Assembly (NCBI RefSeq): GCF_019431375.1
Contig: NZ_CP080267.1
Coordinates: forward strand, 3,165,933-3,229,932
Length of the DNA: 64,000 bases
Source of the DNA: Alcanivorax sp.
GTDB lineage: Bacteria > Pseudomonadota > Gammaproteobacteria > Pseudomonadales > Alcanivoracaceae
Direction: 5' to 3'
A program made the translations under genes and the position numbers. Position 1 is the first letter of the stretch. Every line of letters begins with the position of its first letter. Below are positions 46,870 to 58,355 of this stretch, piece by piece. The notes beneath the pieces were generated by a model. That model saw only the letters and a program-made list of their open reading frames with translations. It had not been told where the DNA came from and ran no database searches.

Positions 46870-46893
46870 AGTTACCTTGTCATCGTGTTGTAG

Positions 46894-47041
46894 TAGCTGG
46901 CGGCGATAGCCAAACGTCGATAAAGAATTGATTACCAGAGGCACAGCGATCACTGAGAAAAAGAATCGGTCTTCTCGGTGTGCCTGAAGTGCCTCTGCGG
47001 TAAAAATGCTTTGATCCAGGTCTTGCTATCGCGCCGCCAGC
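46894..47041. repeat. Imperfect inverted repeat between gene remnants
   Basis: TAGCTGGCGGCGATAGC (46894-46910) faces GCTATCGCGCCGCCAGC (47025-47041). It holds the place of the REP-like pair at 55571-55653 in module 2. Confidence 0.55.
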
Positions 47042-47065
47042 GACGCTCCTACGGAGTATTTAAAA

Positions 47066-48259
47066 ACAGCGATTGCCAGTACGGCACGCCCATGGGCGCT
47101 TGTTCCAGCGCTGCTGGTACCGTTAGCGGTGCCCCCGGTTCCAGTCCGCTCTTCTTCACCAACGCCATCACCCTGTCGCCCAGATCCCGGAGCCAGGGTG
47201 AGTTTGGTGGGCCAGGCGACGATCAGGTTTTGATCGCGATACCGCATGCGAGGCGTTGTCCGGTTTTACCAGCGCCTGCTGTTTCGGCTCGGCGCGGGTT
47301 ACGTTGAGTACGGCGAATTGGGCCTGGCTGAAATCGAGCCAGGGAAACAGCTGTTTCAGTTCGTCGCGGCCAGCAGCCAGTTGTTCTTCATCGCTGCGCT
47401 CCACGCCCCGTTCCGCCAGGTCGCCGCCCAGATACCAGACCACCTTGCCGTCCGGGCAGTCGTGGGTGGTGACGGTGAGTACCGGCTTGTTGCTGGTGCC
47501 CACGCAGTGGGCGTAAAGGCGGTGGCCCAGATCGTGTTTGACCAGCAGCATTTTCAGCGGGCGTAACTGGCTGTGCTCGTCGGCCAGCAGGCTGGCTTGA
47601 TGGGCGCCGTCCAGCAGCGCGGGGTTGCCATTGCCGGCGGAAAGAATGGTCAGGGCCGGCTCGATACGCTGGCCATTGACGGTCACCGCATTCAGGCCCT
47701 GCTCGCCCCACTCCAGAGTGTCGCGCTCCATGTCGAAAGCCAGCAGCCGTTCGCGAACCGGCGCGGCCAGGGTGTCGATCAGTGACTCGGTGTTGATCAC
47801 CAGATCGTCCAGTTTGTAGACATTGCCCTTGAAAGCCTTGTCGGCCAGGGCGGAAGGGAAGTGGTCCCGCTTCAGTTTTTCGATGCGCCCGCGCAGCATC
47901 TTGCTGGCGAAAAAGTTGGTCATGCGCGAGGCGACCGAACCGCTGGACCACATGTGCTGGGTGTCACTGAGTACTTGCAGGTGGCGCAGGTCCACCGGGT
48001 CGTCGCCGGCCATGGCGGCGCGCCAGCGGTCCGGCATGGCGGCGATGGATTCCGATTCACTGGACAGGTTGCCGCCCAGGGCATACTTCAGGCCACCATG
48101 AATGATGCCCTGGCTGGCCAGGGTCTGGTCGCCGCCCAGGGTGGCGGTTTCCAGCAGCAGGCACTGGTAACCGGCCGCGTTGAGCCGGTTGATCAACCAC
48201 AGGCCGGCAATGCCGCCGCCGAAGATCAGGATGTCGGGTTTCAGAGGGGAGTTGCTCAT
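47066..48259 (-). pseudogene. FAD-dependent oxidoreductase, C-terminal frameshifts (module 1)
   Basis: Reads well from ATG 48259 through PDILIFGGGIAGLWLINRL to ALVKPDNA (about 47247), then slips frame: the missing residues YRDQNLIVAWPTKLTLAP follow in another frame, with more slips after. The intact twin is at 55659-56852. Confidence 0.85.
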
Positions 48260-48369
48260 GGCTCACCATCGGAGAAAGTTGCCGCTATGCTAGCATAGGC
48301 GACGCCGCTAACACTCGGACAGGCCACTGATTATGGTGGCCGGTTTCTGGATCGGGACACCCATCGACT

Positions 48370-49641
48370 ATGCGCACTTTTTATTCCGCTCTCTGGTATC
48401 TGCTGCTTCCCTTTCTGTTCCTGCGGCTGTGGCTGCGCGGGCGTCAGGCGCCGGCCTATCGTCAGCGCTGGAAGGAACGGATGGCCTGGGGCTACCGGCC
48501 CGGTACCCTGAAAAACAGTCTCTGGGTTCATGCGGTGTCGGTGGGGGAAACCCTGGCAGCGGTGCCGATGATAGAGCGGTTGCTGGCGGATTATCCGGAT
48601 ACGCCGCTGCTGGTCACGACCACCACGCCCACCGGTTCGGAGCGGGTGAAGGCCCTGTTCGGTGACCGGGTTACCCATGTCTATTGTCCCTGGGAGTTGC
48701 CCACGGCATTGAACCGTTTTCTTCGTGCCTTTGATCCGAAAACGGTGGTCGTGCTGGAGACCGAGCTGTGGCCCAACCTGTGTGCGGCGGTGAAGCGTCA
48801 CGGTGCCAAATTGATGCTGATGAATGGGCGGCTGTCGGAGAAAAGCTACCGGGGCTACAGCAAATTTCCCCGTCTGGTGCGGCCCATGATGGCGCGCTTC
48901 GATGCCCTGGCGGTGCAGACCCCGGTGGAACGGGAGCGCTATGTGGCCCTGGGGGCCTGGCCAGAACGGGTCCATGCCATCGGCAGCGTGAAATTCGATA
49001 TGAGCCTGGACGACACCGTGCGCCAGGCGGCAGGCGATTTACGTGCTGCTATCGGCGAGCGCCCGGTGTGGATCGCCGCCAGTACCCATCCGGGTGAAGA
49101 TGAACCGGTGCTGGCGGCGCACAAGGCGCTGCTGGGAGCGGCGCCGCAGACGCTACTGGTGCTGGTGCCCCGGCACCCGGAGCGGTTCGATAGCGTGGCT
49201 CAGCTGGTCCGCCAGCAGGGGCTTGACCTGGCCCGGCGCAGCAAGCAGGACACCATCGCCGCCGCCACCCAGGTTTATCTGGCCGATACCATGGGCGAGT
49301 TGTTGATGTTGTTCGGGGTGGCGGACGTGGCCTTTGTGGGCGGCTCCCTGGTGCCGGTGGGTGGGCACAATCTGCTGGAACCGGCCGGCTGGGGAAAGCC
49401 GGTGCTCACCGGCCCTCACCTGCACAACTTTACTGCCATCTCCAATCTGCTGGATGACGCCGGTGCCCTGACCCTGGTGGACAATGCGGATGCCCTGGCC
49501 ATTGCCCTGCAGGGCCTGTTCCGTCACCCGGAACGACGCCAGAGTCAGGGGCAGGCCGCCGCAGCGGTGGTGGACGCCAATCGTGGGGCGTTGGAGAAGG
49601 GACTTGAGCTGATTAGTGAACAGTTAACAGTGAATAGTTAA
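48370..49641 (+). CDS. waaA: Kdo transferase WaaA (module 2)
   Basis: 423 residues, full length. N-terminal membrane anchor LWYLLLPFLFLRLWLRG, the GT30 features HAVSVGETLAAVPMIERL, TTTTPTGSERV, VVLETELWPNL, and the nucleotide-binding C half ADVAFVGGSLVPVGGHNLLEPAGWGKPVLTGPHLHNF. Adds Kdo to lipid IVA at the inner face of the inner membrane. The last residues EQLTVNS and the TAA are written by the arm of R9. Confidence 0.95.
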   Translation: MRTFYSALWYLLLPFLFLRLWLRGRQAPAYRQRWKERMAWGYRPGTLKNSLWVHAVSVGETLAAVPMIERLLADYPDTPLLVTTTTPTGSERVKALFGDRVTHVYCPWELPTALNRFLRAFDPKTVVVLETELWPNLCAAVKRHGAKLMLMNGRLSEKSYRGYSKFPRLVRPMMARFDALAVQTPVERERYVALGAWPERVHAIGSVKFDMSLDDTVRQAAGDLRAAIGERPVWIAASTHPGEDEPVLAAHKALLGAAPQTLLVLVPRHPERFDSVAQLVRQQGLDLARRSKQDTIAAATQVYLADTMGELLMLFGVADVAFVGGSLVPVGGHNLLEPAGWGKPVLTGPHLHNFTAISNLLDDAGALTLVDNADALAIALQGLFRHPERRQSQGQAAAAVVDANRGALEKGLELISEQLTVNS

Positions 49642-49813
49642 CAGCGACGCGGAAGGACTTTTACAGCATTAAACGCAAGAGGCCGCGCCCATGCATTGGG
49701 CGCGGCCTCTTGGCTTTCAGAGCACTGTTGCGCTCACACGCGCAACTATTAACTGTTCACTGTTAACTATTCACTGCTCTTCAGTATCGTGTTTCCGGCA
49801 CCAGCGCGTCGCT
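49139..49813. repeat. 675-bp perfect direct repeat, second copy
   Basis: Identical to 40752-41426. Confidence 0.92.
49616..49776. repeat. Intergenic inverted repeat R9
   Basis: Base-identical to R8, lying between waaA and tolC of module 2. Core at 49676-49712. Confidence 0.85.
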
Positions 49814-51187
49814 GCGGCCTTCCAGGTCCGGCTGGTAGATGTTCAGAGTTTCCGTGTCCGACAACCACTGGTTGATGGCCGCCAGGTCGCCCTGCTGCAG
49901 GTCGCCGGTGGTGGATTTCAGGGTCAGGGAGTTGATGATGTAGTCGTAACGGGCGTTGGCATAGTCGCGCTCGGCGGCGAACAGCGCCTGTTGGGCGTTG
50001 AGCACGTCCACCACATTACGGGTGCCTACCTCGTAGCCGGACTGGGTGGCCTCCAGGGCAGAGCGGGCAGAACGAATGGCCTGCTTGCGGGCGCTCACGC
50101 GCAGGGCGTCGGCTTCCACCGTGCGGTAGGCGCTGCGTGCCTGCTGGATGATGTCGCGCAGGGCCTGCTGATATTCAAAGTTGGCGGCATCCGCGCGCAG
50201 GGCGGCTTCCTTGCGACGGCTGTTCAGGCCGCCACCCTGGAAAACCGGAAGGTTCACTTCAACACCGATTTGCTTGGACTCAAAATCCGGATTCACGCCA
50301 TTGGCAAAGCCTGCACCACCGCTGTCTTCCGGTGCGGTATGGGAGTGTTGATACTGCGCCACCAGCTGTACCTGGGGAAGCTGGGCGCCGAGCTGACGCT
50401 TGGCAGTTTTTTCGCTCAGCTCGGAGTTATAGCGAGCGGCCAGTAGCTGTGGGTTCTGGGCCCTGGCCTTTTCGATCCAGTCGTTCATGTTGGCGGGCTG
50501 GGGGCCGTCCATGGGTAGCGCATCTTTCAGTTCCGACAGGGTTTCCCAGCGTTGCCCGGTTAGGGTTTCCAGCTGGTCGCGGGCGATGTCGTACTGCTGC
50601 TGGGCCACAATCAGGTTCACCCGGGTCAGGTCATAGGTGGCCTGGGCTTCTTCCACATCGGTGGCGGGCACCAGTCCCACATCGAAACGCTCCTGGGTCT
50701 GTTCCAGCTGACGACCGATGGCTTTTTCTTCGGCCTTGGCGGACACCAGGGTGTCCCAGGCGCGCAGTACACCGAAGTAGCCCTGGGCCACGCGCAACAC
50801 AAAATCCTGTCGTGCTTGTTCGAAATTAGCCTGCGCAATATCGGTGCTGGACTGTGCTTCCTTGTAGCCGTACCAAGCATCAACACGGAACAGAGGCTGC
50901 GTCAGTTGCAGTGTGGTGGTTTCTGTCCCGAAATCCTGGGTGACCCCCAGCTCTTCCAGTTCTCTCTCATTATCATATCGCCCATAGCTGGCGGACACAT
51001 TGGGAAAGAGGGCAGCGCGGCCCTGTACCAGCAGTTGCTGATCCGCGTCCCAGCTCATGCGGGCGGCCCGCCAGGTGCCGTCATAGCTCCAGGCGGCGTT
51101 GGCGATCTGGACCAGATCAGCGGCGTGGACGGAACTGGCCAGTGAGGTCAGCATGAGAACGAGGATCTTGGTTGGGCTGCGCTTCAT
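49781..51187 (-). CDS. tolC: TolC-type outer-membrane efflux protein (module 2)
   Basis: 468 residues, same length and signal peptide as module 1. About 10% different at the nucleotide level in sampled stretches, with many silent changes, and amino-acid differences clustered in the middle (for example HTAPEDSGGAGFANGVNPDFESK against HTAPEGNTAAGFSTGVNPDSESK). Confidence 0.93.
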   Translation of the reverse strand: MKRSPTKILVLMLTSLASSVHAADLVQIANAAWSYDGTWRAARMSWDADQQLLVQGRAALFPNVSASYGRYDNERELEELGVTQDFGTETTTLQLTQPLFRVDAWYGYKEAQSSTDIAQANFEQARQDFVLRVAQGYFGVLRAWDTLVSAKAEEKAIGRQLEQTQERFDVGLVPATDVEEAQATYDLTRVNLIVAQQQYDIARDQLETLTGQRWETLSELKDALPMDGPQPANMNDWIEKARAQNPQLLAARYNSELSEKTAKRQLGAQLPQVQLVAQYQHSHTAPEDSGGAGFANGVNPDFESKQIGVEVNLPVFQGGGLNSRRKEAALRADAANFEYQQALRDIIQQARSAYRTVEADALRVSARKQAIRSARSALEATQSGYEVGTRNVVDVLNAQQALFAAERDYANARYDYIINSLTLKSTTGDLQQGDLAAINQWLSDTETLNIYQPDLEGRSDALVPETRY

Positions 51188-51349
51188 TCTGGTGCACTCT
51201 TTCCTGGGTGAGTTTGGTCATTATAGTACTGGCTGGTACAGAAAATTGATACGGCTTCTGTCACACCGGTGTTGCGGTTGTTTGGCCAATGGGCGCTGGC
51301 GTATAGTGTCCGCCATTCCTGTCTTTTCCCATGTATTCTGGAGGCCGAC

Positions 51350-53225
<1,876 letters not shown>

Positions 53226-53233
<8 letters not shown>

Positions 53234-53855
53234 TCTGAAGCCGCTGTTCGGCCCCGATGACGTGGAAGTGCTGGAACGGGACACCCCGTTCCAGGGCTTC
53301 TTTCGTGTCGATACCCTGACCCTGCGTCACCGGCAGTACAACGGTGGCTGGGGCAAACCGGTGCGCCGGGAGCTGTTTGTGCGCCCGCGGGCGGCGGCGG
53401 TGCTGCCCTACGATCCCCGCCGTGGCGAGATTCTGCTGGTGGAACAGTTCCGCGTGGGCGCGCTGGAGTGGCGGCAGTCGCCCTGGTGCCTGGAGCTGAT
53501 TGCCGGCATTGCCGACAAGGACGGCGAAAGTGCCGCCGACCTGATTCGCCGTGAAGCCATGGAAGAAGCGGGCATCACCCTGGGCGAGATGGAGCCCATC
53601 GCCGCCTACATGCCTAGCCCCGGTGGCACCAACGAGCGCCTGCAGGTGTTTGTGGGCCAGGCGGATCTGGCAGGGGCGGGCGGCATCTTCGGTTGCCCGG
53701 ACGAGGGCGAGGATATCCGCGCGGTGACCGTGCCGGTGGCCGATATCCCTGAGTTGCTGGAATCCGGGCTGGTGGATAACGCGGCGTCCCTGATTGCTCT
53801 GCAGTGGCTGCTGTTGCACCGCGACCGGCTGGATGCAGCCTGGGACGGAGTATGA
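53226..53855 (+). CDS. nudF: ADP-ribose pyrophosphatase (module 2)
   Basis: 209 residues, Nudix box intact (GIADKDGESAADLIRREAMEEAGI). Overlaps thiC by 8 bp and yqiB by 4 bp, as in module 1. Confidence 0.92.
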
Positions 53856-54312
53856 AACGCCGCGATCGCTACCGGCTGGATTTCCGGGCTCTGATGAGCC
53901 AGTGCGAGGAAAACTACGCTCGCATGCTGCCGCTGATGAAGGCCATGGGCGACCGCGACAGCATGGACGTGGAGCTGGGCCACAGCCATCACACCCATAC
54001 CCTGCAACTGCGGGTGCTGGAGCGCTCCCCCTACACCACCACCGTGCGCCTGGAAGACCAGGAATTGCTGGATGTGCTGCCGGCGTCACGGCTGACCGTG
54101 CGGCTGTATCACGATGCGCGCCTGGCGGAAGTCACCGAAGCGCGCCCTTCCGGCGGGTCAATGCCCGCTATACCTACCCCAACCGGAATATGCACCAGCG
54201 CGACGAGAAAGTGCAGTGGAACCGCTTTCTGGCCGAGTGGCTGCGCCATGTCCATGATCATGGCCGCGATGCGGGCAACGACTGGCGTCGCCGGGTAACT
54301 GGCAATAACTAA
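53852..54312 (+). pseudogene. yqiB: yqiB with one-base deletion (module 2)
   Basis: Intact to VTEARP (about 54148), where a run of four C in module 1 has become three. The remaining FRRVNARYTYPNRNMHQRDE continues in another frame to a normal end at 54312. A homopolymer slip of this kind is a common sequencing error. Confidence 0.85.
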
Positions 54313-54394
54313 CGGCTAGCTGCACCCTTCAGGCCACGCTGAGTACGCAAGGAGTTATCCAGAGGCTCCCTAAGGGGATGCGATGGTTTTCCGC

Positions 54395-54424
54395 TGTTCA
54401 CTATTAACTATTCACTGTTAACTG
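54395..54424. repeat. Lone repeat arm (GTTAACAGTGAATAG type)
   Basis: GTTCACTATTAACTATTCAC then TGTTAACTGC, no core hairpin near it. It supplies the last codons (VNSE) and stop of the leftward gene. cpdA, expected here after yqiB, is missing, so this may be a deletion scar. Confidence 0.6.
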
Positions 54425-54743
54425 CATCTTCACAGCGCCACGTCCATGCCTCCAGCTTGATGCGCTGAATGCCGCGATGGTGGTTATCCATCAGAAACAC
54501 GCGCCGGTCTTTCAAGACTGCCCGGTTGCCGTCGGCGTGTTTGATGGCCTTGAACAGTTTCTTTTTGGCATTGTTTTCGATCCAGGCGTCACTGAACAGT
54601 AGCCCCTGGAGTTTGCCACCGGATTCGATGGTGACGGTGTCCCCTGCCTGGCAGCCGCTGGGTGCGTTTTCCAGAAGATAGACCTTGTCGGCCTGGCCGG
54701 CTGAGGCCAGTAATAACAGCGCGATGCTGAGCAAGCTGCGCAT
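54408..54743 (-). CDS. Small secreted protein, unknown
   Basis: 111 residues from ATG 54743 (AAGGAAA before it). Signal peptide MRSLLSIALLLLASAGQA, then a soluble domain KVYLLENAPSGCQAGDTVTIESGGKLQGLLFSDAWIENNAKKKLFKAIKHADG ending WTWRCEDAVNSE. Two Cys in the mature part (one near each end) could form a disulfide. No family recognised; periplasmic. Confidence 0.65.
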   Translation of the reverse strand: MRSLLSIALLLLASAGQADKVYLLENAPSGCQAGDTVTIESGGKLQGLLFSDAWIENNAKKKLFKAIKHADGNRAVLKDRRVFLMDNHHRGIQRIKLEAWTWRCEDAVNSE

Positions 54744-54759
54744 AGTGTTTCCTTTTTTG

Positions 54760-55548
54760 TTATTCGCCGCAGGCGCGGCGTGCTTTTTCCACGTTCTCCC
54801 GCAGGTGTTGCGGGTTGATGGTGCCGGCAATGATACTGCCGACGCCGGGGGTGCCAAGGATCCTGTTCATGCTTTCCTGCACCGGGTCTTGCCCTTCGCT
54901 GCACAGATGACCGCTGGCAAAGGCCTTCTTGATCAGGATGCCCTTGTTTCTGGCGGCGGCGTGTTCGATCACCGGTAGCTCTTCATCATGGGCCAGGTTG
55001 TAGGTGACCATGGCCACGTCTGCCTGGTTGAGGGTGTCGATGCCGCCGGCCACGGTCTTGCTGGACATGCCGGTGGCGCGGATCAGGCCGGCCTTCTTCA
55101 GATCGTTCAGGGCGTCCAGGGTGCCCATCTTGAGGACGTCCAGATCGTTGCCGTCGGAATGCACCAGCACACAATCCAGGTAGTCGGTATTGAGTCGCTT
55201 GAGGCTGCGCTCCACCGAGGTGCGCACATGTGCCGGGGAGAAATCGAAGTGGCTGTCGCCGCTGTCGTTATCGAATTCCTCGCCCACCTTGGTAACGATG
55301 ACCCAGTGTTGGCGATCGCGGAGCAGTTGTCCCAGACGTTCTTCGCTGCGGCCATAGGCCGGTGCGGTGTCGATCAGGTTCAGGCCCAGATCCCGGGCCT
55401 GGGCGATCAGCTCTACGACGGCCTTGTCATCGGGAATGGTAAAGGCGCCGGGGTATTTCACCCCCTTGTCGCGACCGATTTTTACCGTGCCCAGACCGAG
55501 AGCGCTGACGGTTAAGCCTGTGTTGCCCAACGGGCGCATGAAAGCCAT
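54760..55548 (-). CDS. Aldo-keto reductase
   Basis: 262 residues from ATG 55548, AGGAGT before it. Catalytic tetrad in place: Asp and Tyr in LNLIDTAPAYGRSEERLG, Lys in WVIVTKVG, His in CVLVHSDG. NADPH-binding end GSIIAGTINPQHLREN. Reduces an aldehyde or ketone, substrate unknown. Only its first 22 codons occur in module 1. Confidence 0.9.
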   Translation of the reverse strand: MAFMRPLGNTGLTVSALGLGTVKIGRDKGVKYPGAFTIPDDKAVVELIAQARDLGLNLIDTAPAYGRSEERLGQLLRDRQHWVIVTKVGEEFDNDSGDSHFDFSPAHVRTSVERSLKRLNTDYLDCVLVHSDGNDLDVLKMGTLDALNDLKKAGLIRATGMSSKTVAGGIDTLNQADVAMVTYNLAHDEELPVIEHAAARNKGILIKKAFASGHLCSEGQDPVQESMNRILGTPGVGSIIAGTINPQHLRENVEKARRACGE

Positions 55549-55570
55549 GAAGACTCCTGAATCATTCTCG

Positions 55571-55653
55571 CTGTAGGAGCGCCGCTTGAGGCGCGAATTG
55601 TACTTGGGAAAGCCGTCGCAAGTAGGTTCGCGCCTCAAGCGGCGCTCCTACAG
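55571..55653. repeat. REP-like perfect inverted repeat
   Basis: 27-bp arms 55571-55597 and 55627-55653 are exact reverse complements, 29 bp apart. The words CTGTAGGAGCGCCGCTTGAG resemble REP elements of pseudomonads. Between reductase start and oxidoreductase stop. Confidence 0.85.
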
Positions 55654-55658
55654 GGGGA

Positions 55659-56852
55659 TCAAAAACAGCGGTGCCAGTACGGCACGCCCATGGGCGCTTG
55701 TTCCAGCGCTGCTGGCACCGTTAGCGGTGCCCCCGGTTCCAGTCCGCTCTCTTTCACCAACGCCATCACTCTGTCGCCCAGATCCGGAGCCAGGGTGAGT
55801 TTGGTGGGCCAGGCGACGATCAGGTTTTGATCGCGATGCGCGTAGGCGTTGTCCGGTTTTACCAGGGCCTGCTGTTTTGGCTCGGCGCGGGTTACGTTGA
55901 GCACGGCGAATTGGGCCTGGCTGAAATCGAGCCAGGGAAACAGGTGTTTCAGTTCGTCGCGGCCAGCAGTCAGTTGTTCTTCATCGCTGCGCTCCACGCC
56001 CCGTTCCGCCAGGTCGCCGCCCAGATACCAGACCACCTTGCCGTCCGGGCAGTCGTGGGTGGTGACGGTGAGTACCGGTTTGTTGCTGGTGCCAACACAG
56101 TGAGCATAGAGGCGGTGGCCCAGATCGTGTTTCACCAGCAGCATTTTCAGTGGCCGCAGCTGGCTGTGTTCCTCTGGCAGCAGGCGGGCCTGGTGGGCGC
56201 CGTCCAGCAGTGCCGGGTTGCCATTGCCGGCGGACAGGATGGTCAGGGCCGGTTCGATACGCTGGCCATTGATGGTCACCGCCTTCAGCCCTTGCTCTCC
56301 CCATTCCAGAGAATCGCGTTCCATATCGAAGGCCAGCAGGCGTTCACGCACCGGCGCGGCCAGGGTGTCGATGAGTGATTCGGTGTTGATGACCAGATCA
56401 TCCAGCTTGTAGACATTGCCCTTGAAGGCCTTGTCCGCCAGAGCGGAAGGGAAGTGGTCCCGCTTCAGTTTTTCGATGCGCCCGCGCAGCATCTTGCTGG
56501 CGAAGAAGTTGGTCATTCGCGAGGCCACCGAGCCACTGGACCACATGTGCTGGGTATCGCTGAGCACCTGCAGTTGACGCAGGTCCACCGGGTCGTCGCC
56601 GGCCATGGCGGCACGCCAGCGGTCCGGCATGGCGGCGATGGATTCCGATTCGCTGGACAGGTTGCCGCCGAGGGCATACTTGAGGCCGCCGTGAATGATG
56701 CCCTGGCTGGCCAGGGTCTGGTCGCCGCCCAGGGTGCCGGTTTCCAGCAGCAGGCACTGGTAACCGGCGGCGTGGAGCCGGTTGATCAGCCACAGGCCGG
56801 CAATGCCGCCGCCGAAGATCAGGATGTCGGGTTTCAGAGGGGAGTTACTCAT
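55659..56852 (-). CDS. FAD-dependent oxidoreductase (DAO / glycerol-3-phosphate dehydrogenase-like)
   Basis: 397 residues. FAD motif FGGGIAGLWLINRLHAAGYQCLLLETGTLGGDQTLASQGIIHGG at the N terminus, SAGNGNPALL in the second FAD contact. DAO-type fold; substrate unknown. Divergent from waaA. Confidence 0.85.
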   Translation of the reverse strand: MSNSPLKPDILIFGGGIAGLWLINRLHAAGYQCLLLETGTLGGDQTLASQGIIHGGLKYALGGNLSSESESIAAMPDRWRAAMAGDDPVDLRQLQVLSDTQHMWSSGSVASRMTNFFASKMLRGRIEKLKRDHFPSALADKAFKGNVYKLDDLVINTESLIDTLAAPVRERLLAFDMERDSLEWGEQGLKAVTINGQRIEPALTILSAGNGNPALLDGAHQARLLPEEHSQLRPLKMLLVKHDLGHRLYAHCVGTSNKPVLTVTTHDCPDGKVVWYLGGDLAERGVERSDEEQLTAGRDELKHLFPWLDFSQAQFAVLNVTRAEPKQQALVKPDNAYAHRDQNLIVAWPTKLTLAPDLGDRVMALVKESGLEPGAPLTVPAALEQAPMGVPYWHRCF

Positions 56853-56942
56853 GGCTCACCATCGGAGAAAGTTGCCGCTATGCTAGCATAGACGCGTCGG
56901 GCGTCAGACGTCCGGCGTCCGACGTCCGACACAAGAAGCCCT

Positions 56943-58214
56943 ATGCGAATCTTTTATTCTGCCCTCTGGTATTTGCTCCTTCCCTTTCTGTTCCTGCGCC
57001 TGTGGCTGCGCGGTCGGCAGGCGCCGGCCTATCGCCAGCGCTGGAAGGAACGCATGGCCTGGGGGTATCGCCCCGGCACACTGAACAACAGCATCTGGGT
57101 GCACGCGGTATCGGTGGGGGAAACCCTGGCGGCGGTGCCGATGATCGAGCGGTTGCTGGCGGATTACCCGGATACGCCGCTGCTGGTGACGACTACCACG
57201 CCCACCGGCTCGGAGCGGGTGAAAGCCCTGTTCGGAGACCGGGTGACCCATGTCTATTGCCCCTGGGAGTTGCCAACTGCCTTGAACCGTTTCCTGCGAG
57301 CCTTTGATCCGAAAACGGTGATTGTGCTGGAAACCGAACTGTGGCCAAACCTGTGTGCGGCGGTGAAACGTCACGGTGCCAAACTGATGCTGATGAACGG
57401 GCGCTTGTCGGAGAAAAGCTATCGGGGCTACAGCAAGCTTCCCCGCCTGGTGCGGCCGATGATGGCGCGCTTCGATGCCCTGGCGGTGCAGACCCCGGTG
57501 GAACGGGAGCGTTATATCGCCCTGGGTGCCTGGCCGGAGCGGGTGCATGCCATCGGCAGTGTGAAGTTCGACATGAGCCTGGACCACACCGTGCGGCAGG
57601 CGGCAGGGGATTTACGTGCCGCTATTGGCGAGCGTCCGGTGTGGATCGCCGCCAGTACCCATCCCGGTGAAGACGAACCGGTGCTGGCAGCGCACAAGGC
57701 TCTACTGGAAACGGCACCGCAGACCCTGCTGATGCTGGTGCCCCGCCACCCGGAGCGGTTCGACAGCGTGGCCCAGCTGGTTCGCCAGCGGGGGCTTGGC
57801 CTGGCCCGGCGCAGCAAGCAGGAGGCTGTCGCGGCCGACACCCAGGTTTACCTGGCCGATACCATGGGCGAGTTGTTGATGTTGTTCGGGGTCGCGGACG
57901 TGGCCTTTGTGGGCGGTTCCCTGGTGCCGGTGGGTGGCCACAATCTGCTGGAGCCCGCCGGTTGGGGAAAGCCGGTGCTCACCGGCCCGCACCTGCACAA
58001 CTTTACCGCCATCTCCAATCTTCTGGATGACGCCGGTGCCCTGACCCTGGTGGACAATGCGGATGCCCTGGCCATTGCCCTGCAGAGCCTGTTCCGCCAC
58101 CCGGAACGATGCCAGAGTCAGGGGCAGGCCGCCGCAGCGGTGGTGGATGCCAATCGTGGGGCGTTGGAGAAGGGACTTCGACTGATTAGTGAACAGTTAA
58201 CAGTGAATAGTTAA
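56943..58214 (+). CDS. waaA: Kdo transferase WaaA (module 3)
   Basis: 423 residues, full length, with the same motifs as module 2 and scattered differences (for example RGLGLARRSKQEAVAADTQ against QGLDLARRSKQDTIAAATQ). The leader differs wholly from module 2 and has CGTC/GACG words (56892-56930). Its stop lies in R10. Confidence 0.95.
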   Translation: MRIFYSALWYLLLPFLFLRLWLRGRQAPAYRQRWKERMAWGYRPGTLNNSIWVHAVSVGETLAAVPMIERLLADYPDTPLLVTTTTPTGSERVKALFGDRVTHVYCPWELPTALNRFLRAFDPKTVIVLETELWPNLCAAVKRHGAKLMLMNGRLSEKSYRGYSKLPRLVRPMMARFDALAVQTPVERERYIALGAWPERVHAIGSVKFDMSLDHTVRQAAGDLRAAIGERPVWIAASTHPGEDEPVLAAHKALLETAPQTLLMLVPRHPERFDSVAQLVRQRGLGLARRSKQEAVAADTQVYLADTMGELLMLFGVADVAFVGGSLVPVGGHNLLEPAGWGKPVLTGPHLHNFTAISNLLDDAGALTLVDNADALAIALQSLFRHPERCQSQGQAAAAVVDANRGALEKGLRLISEQLTVNS

Positions 58215-58350
58215 CAGCGACGCGAAAGGACTTTTACAGCATTAAACGCAAGAGGCCGCGCCCAATGTATGGGCGCGGCCTCTTGGCTTTCAGAGCAGTA
58301 TTACGCTTACACGCGCAACTATTAACTGTTCACTGTTAACTATTCACTGC
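58189..58350. repeat. Intergenic inverted repeat R10
   Basis: Same arms as R8/R9; core 58249-58285 has a changed loop (CCCAATGTATGGG). The loop changes while the stem is kept. Confidence 0.85.
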
Positions 58351-58355
58351 CCTTT

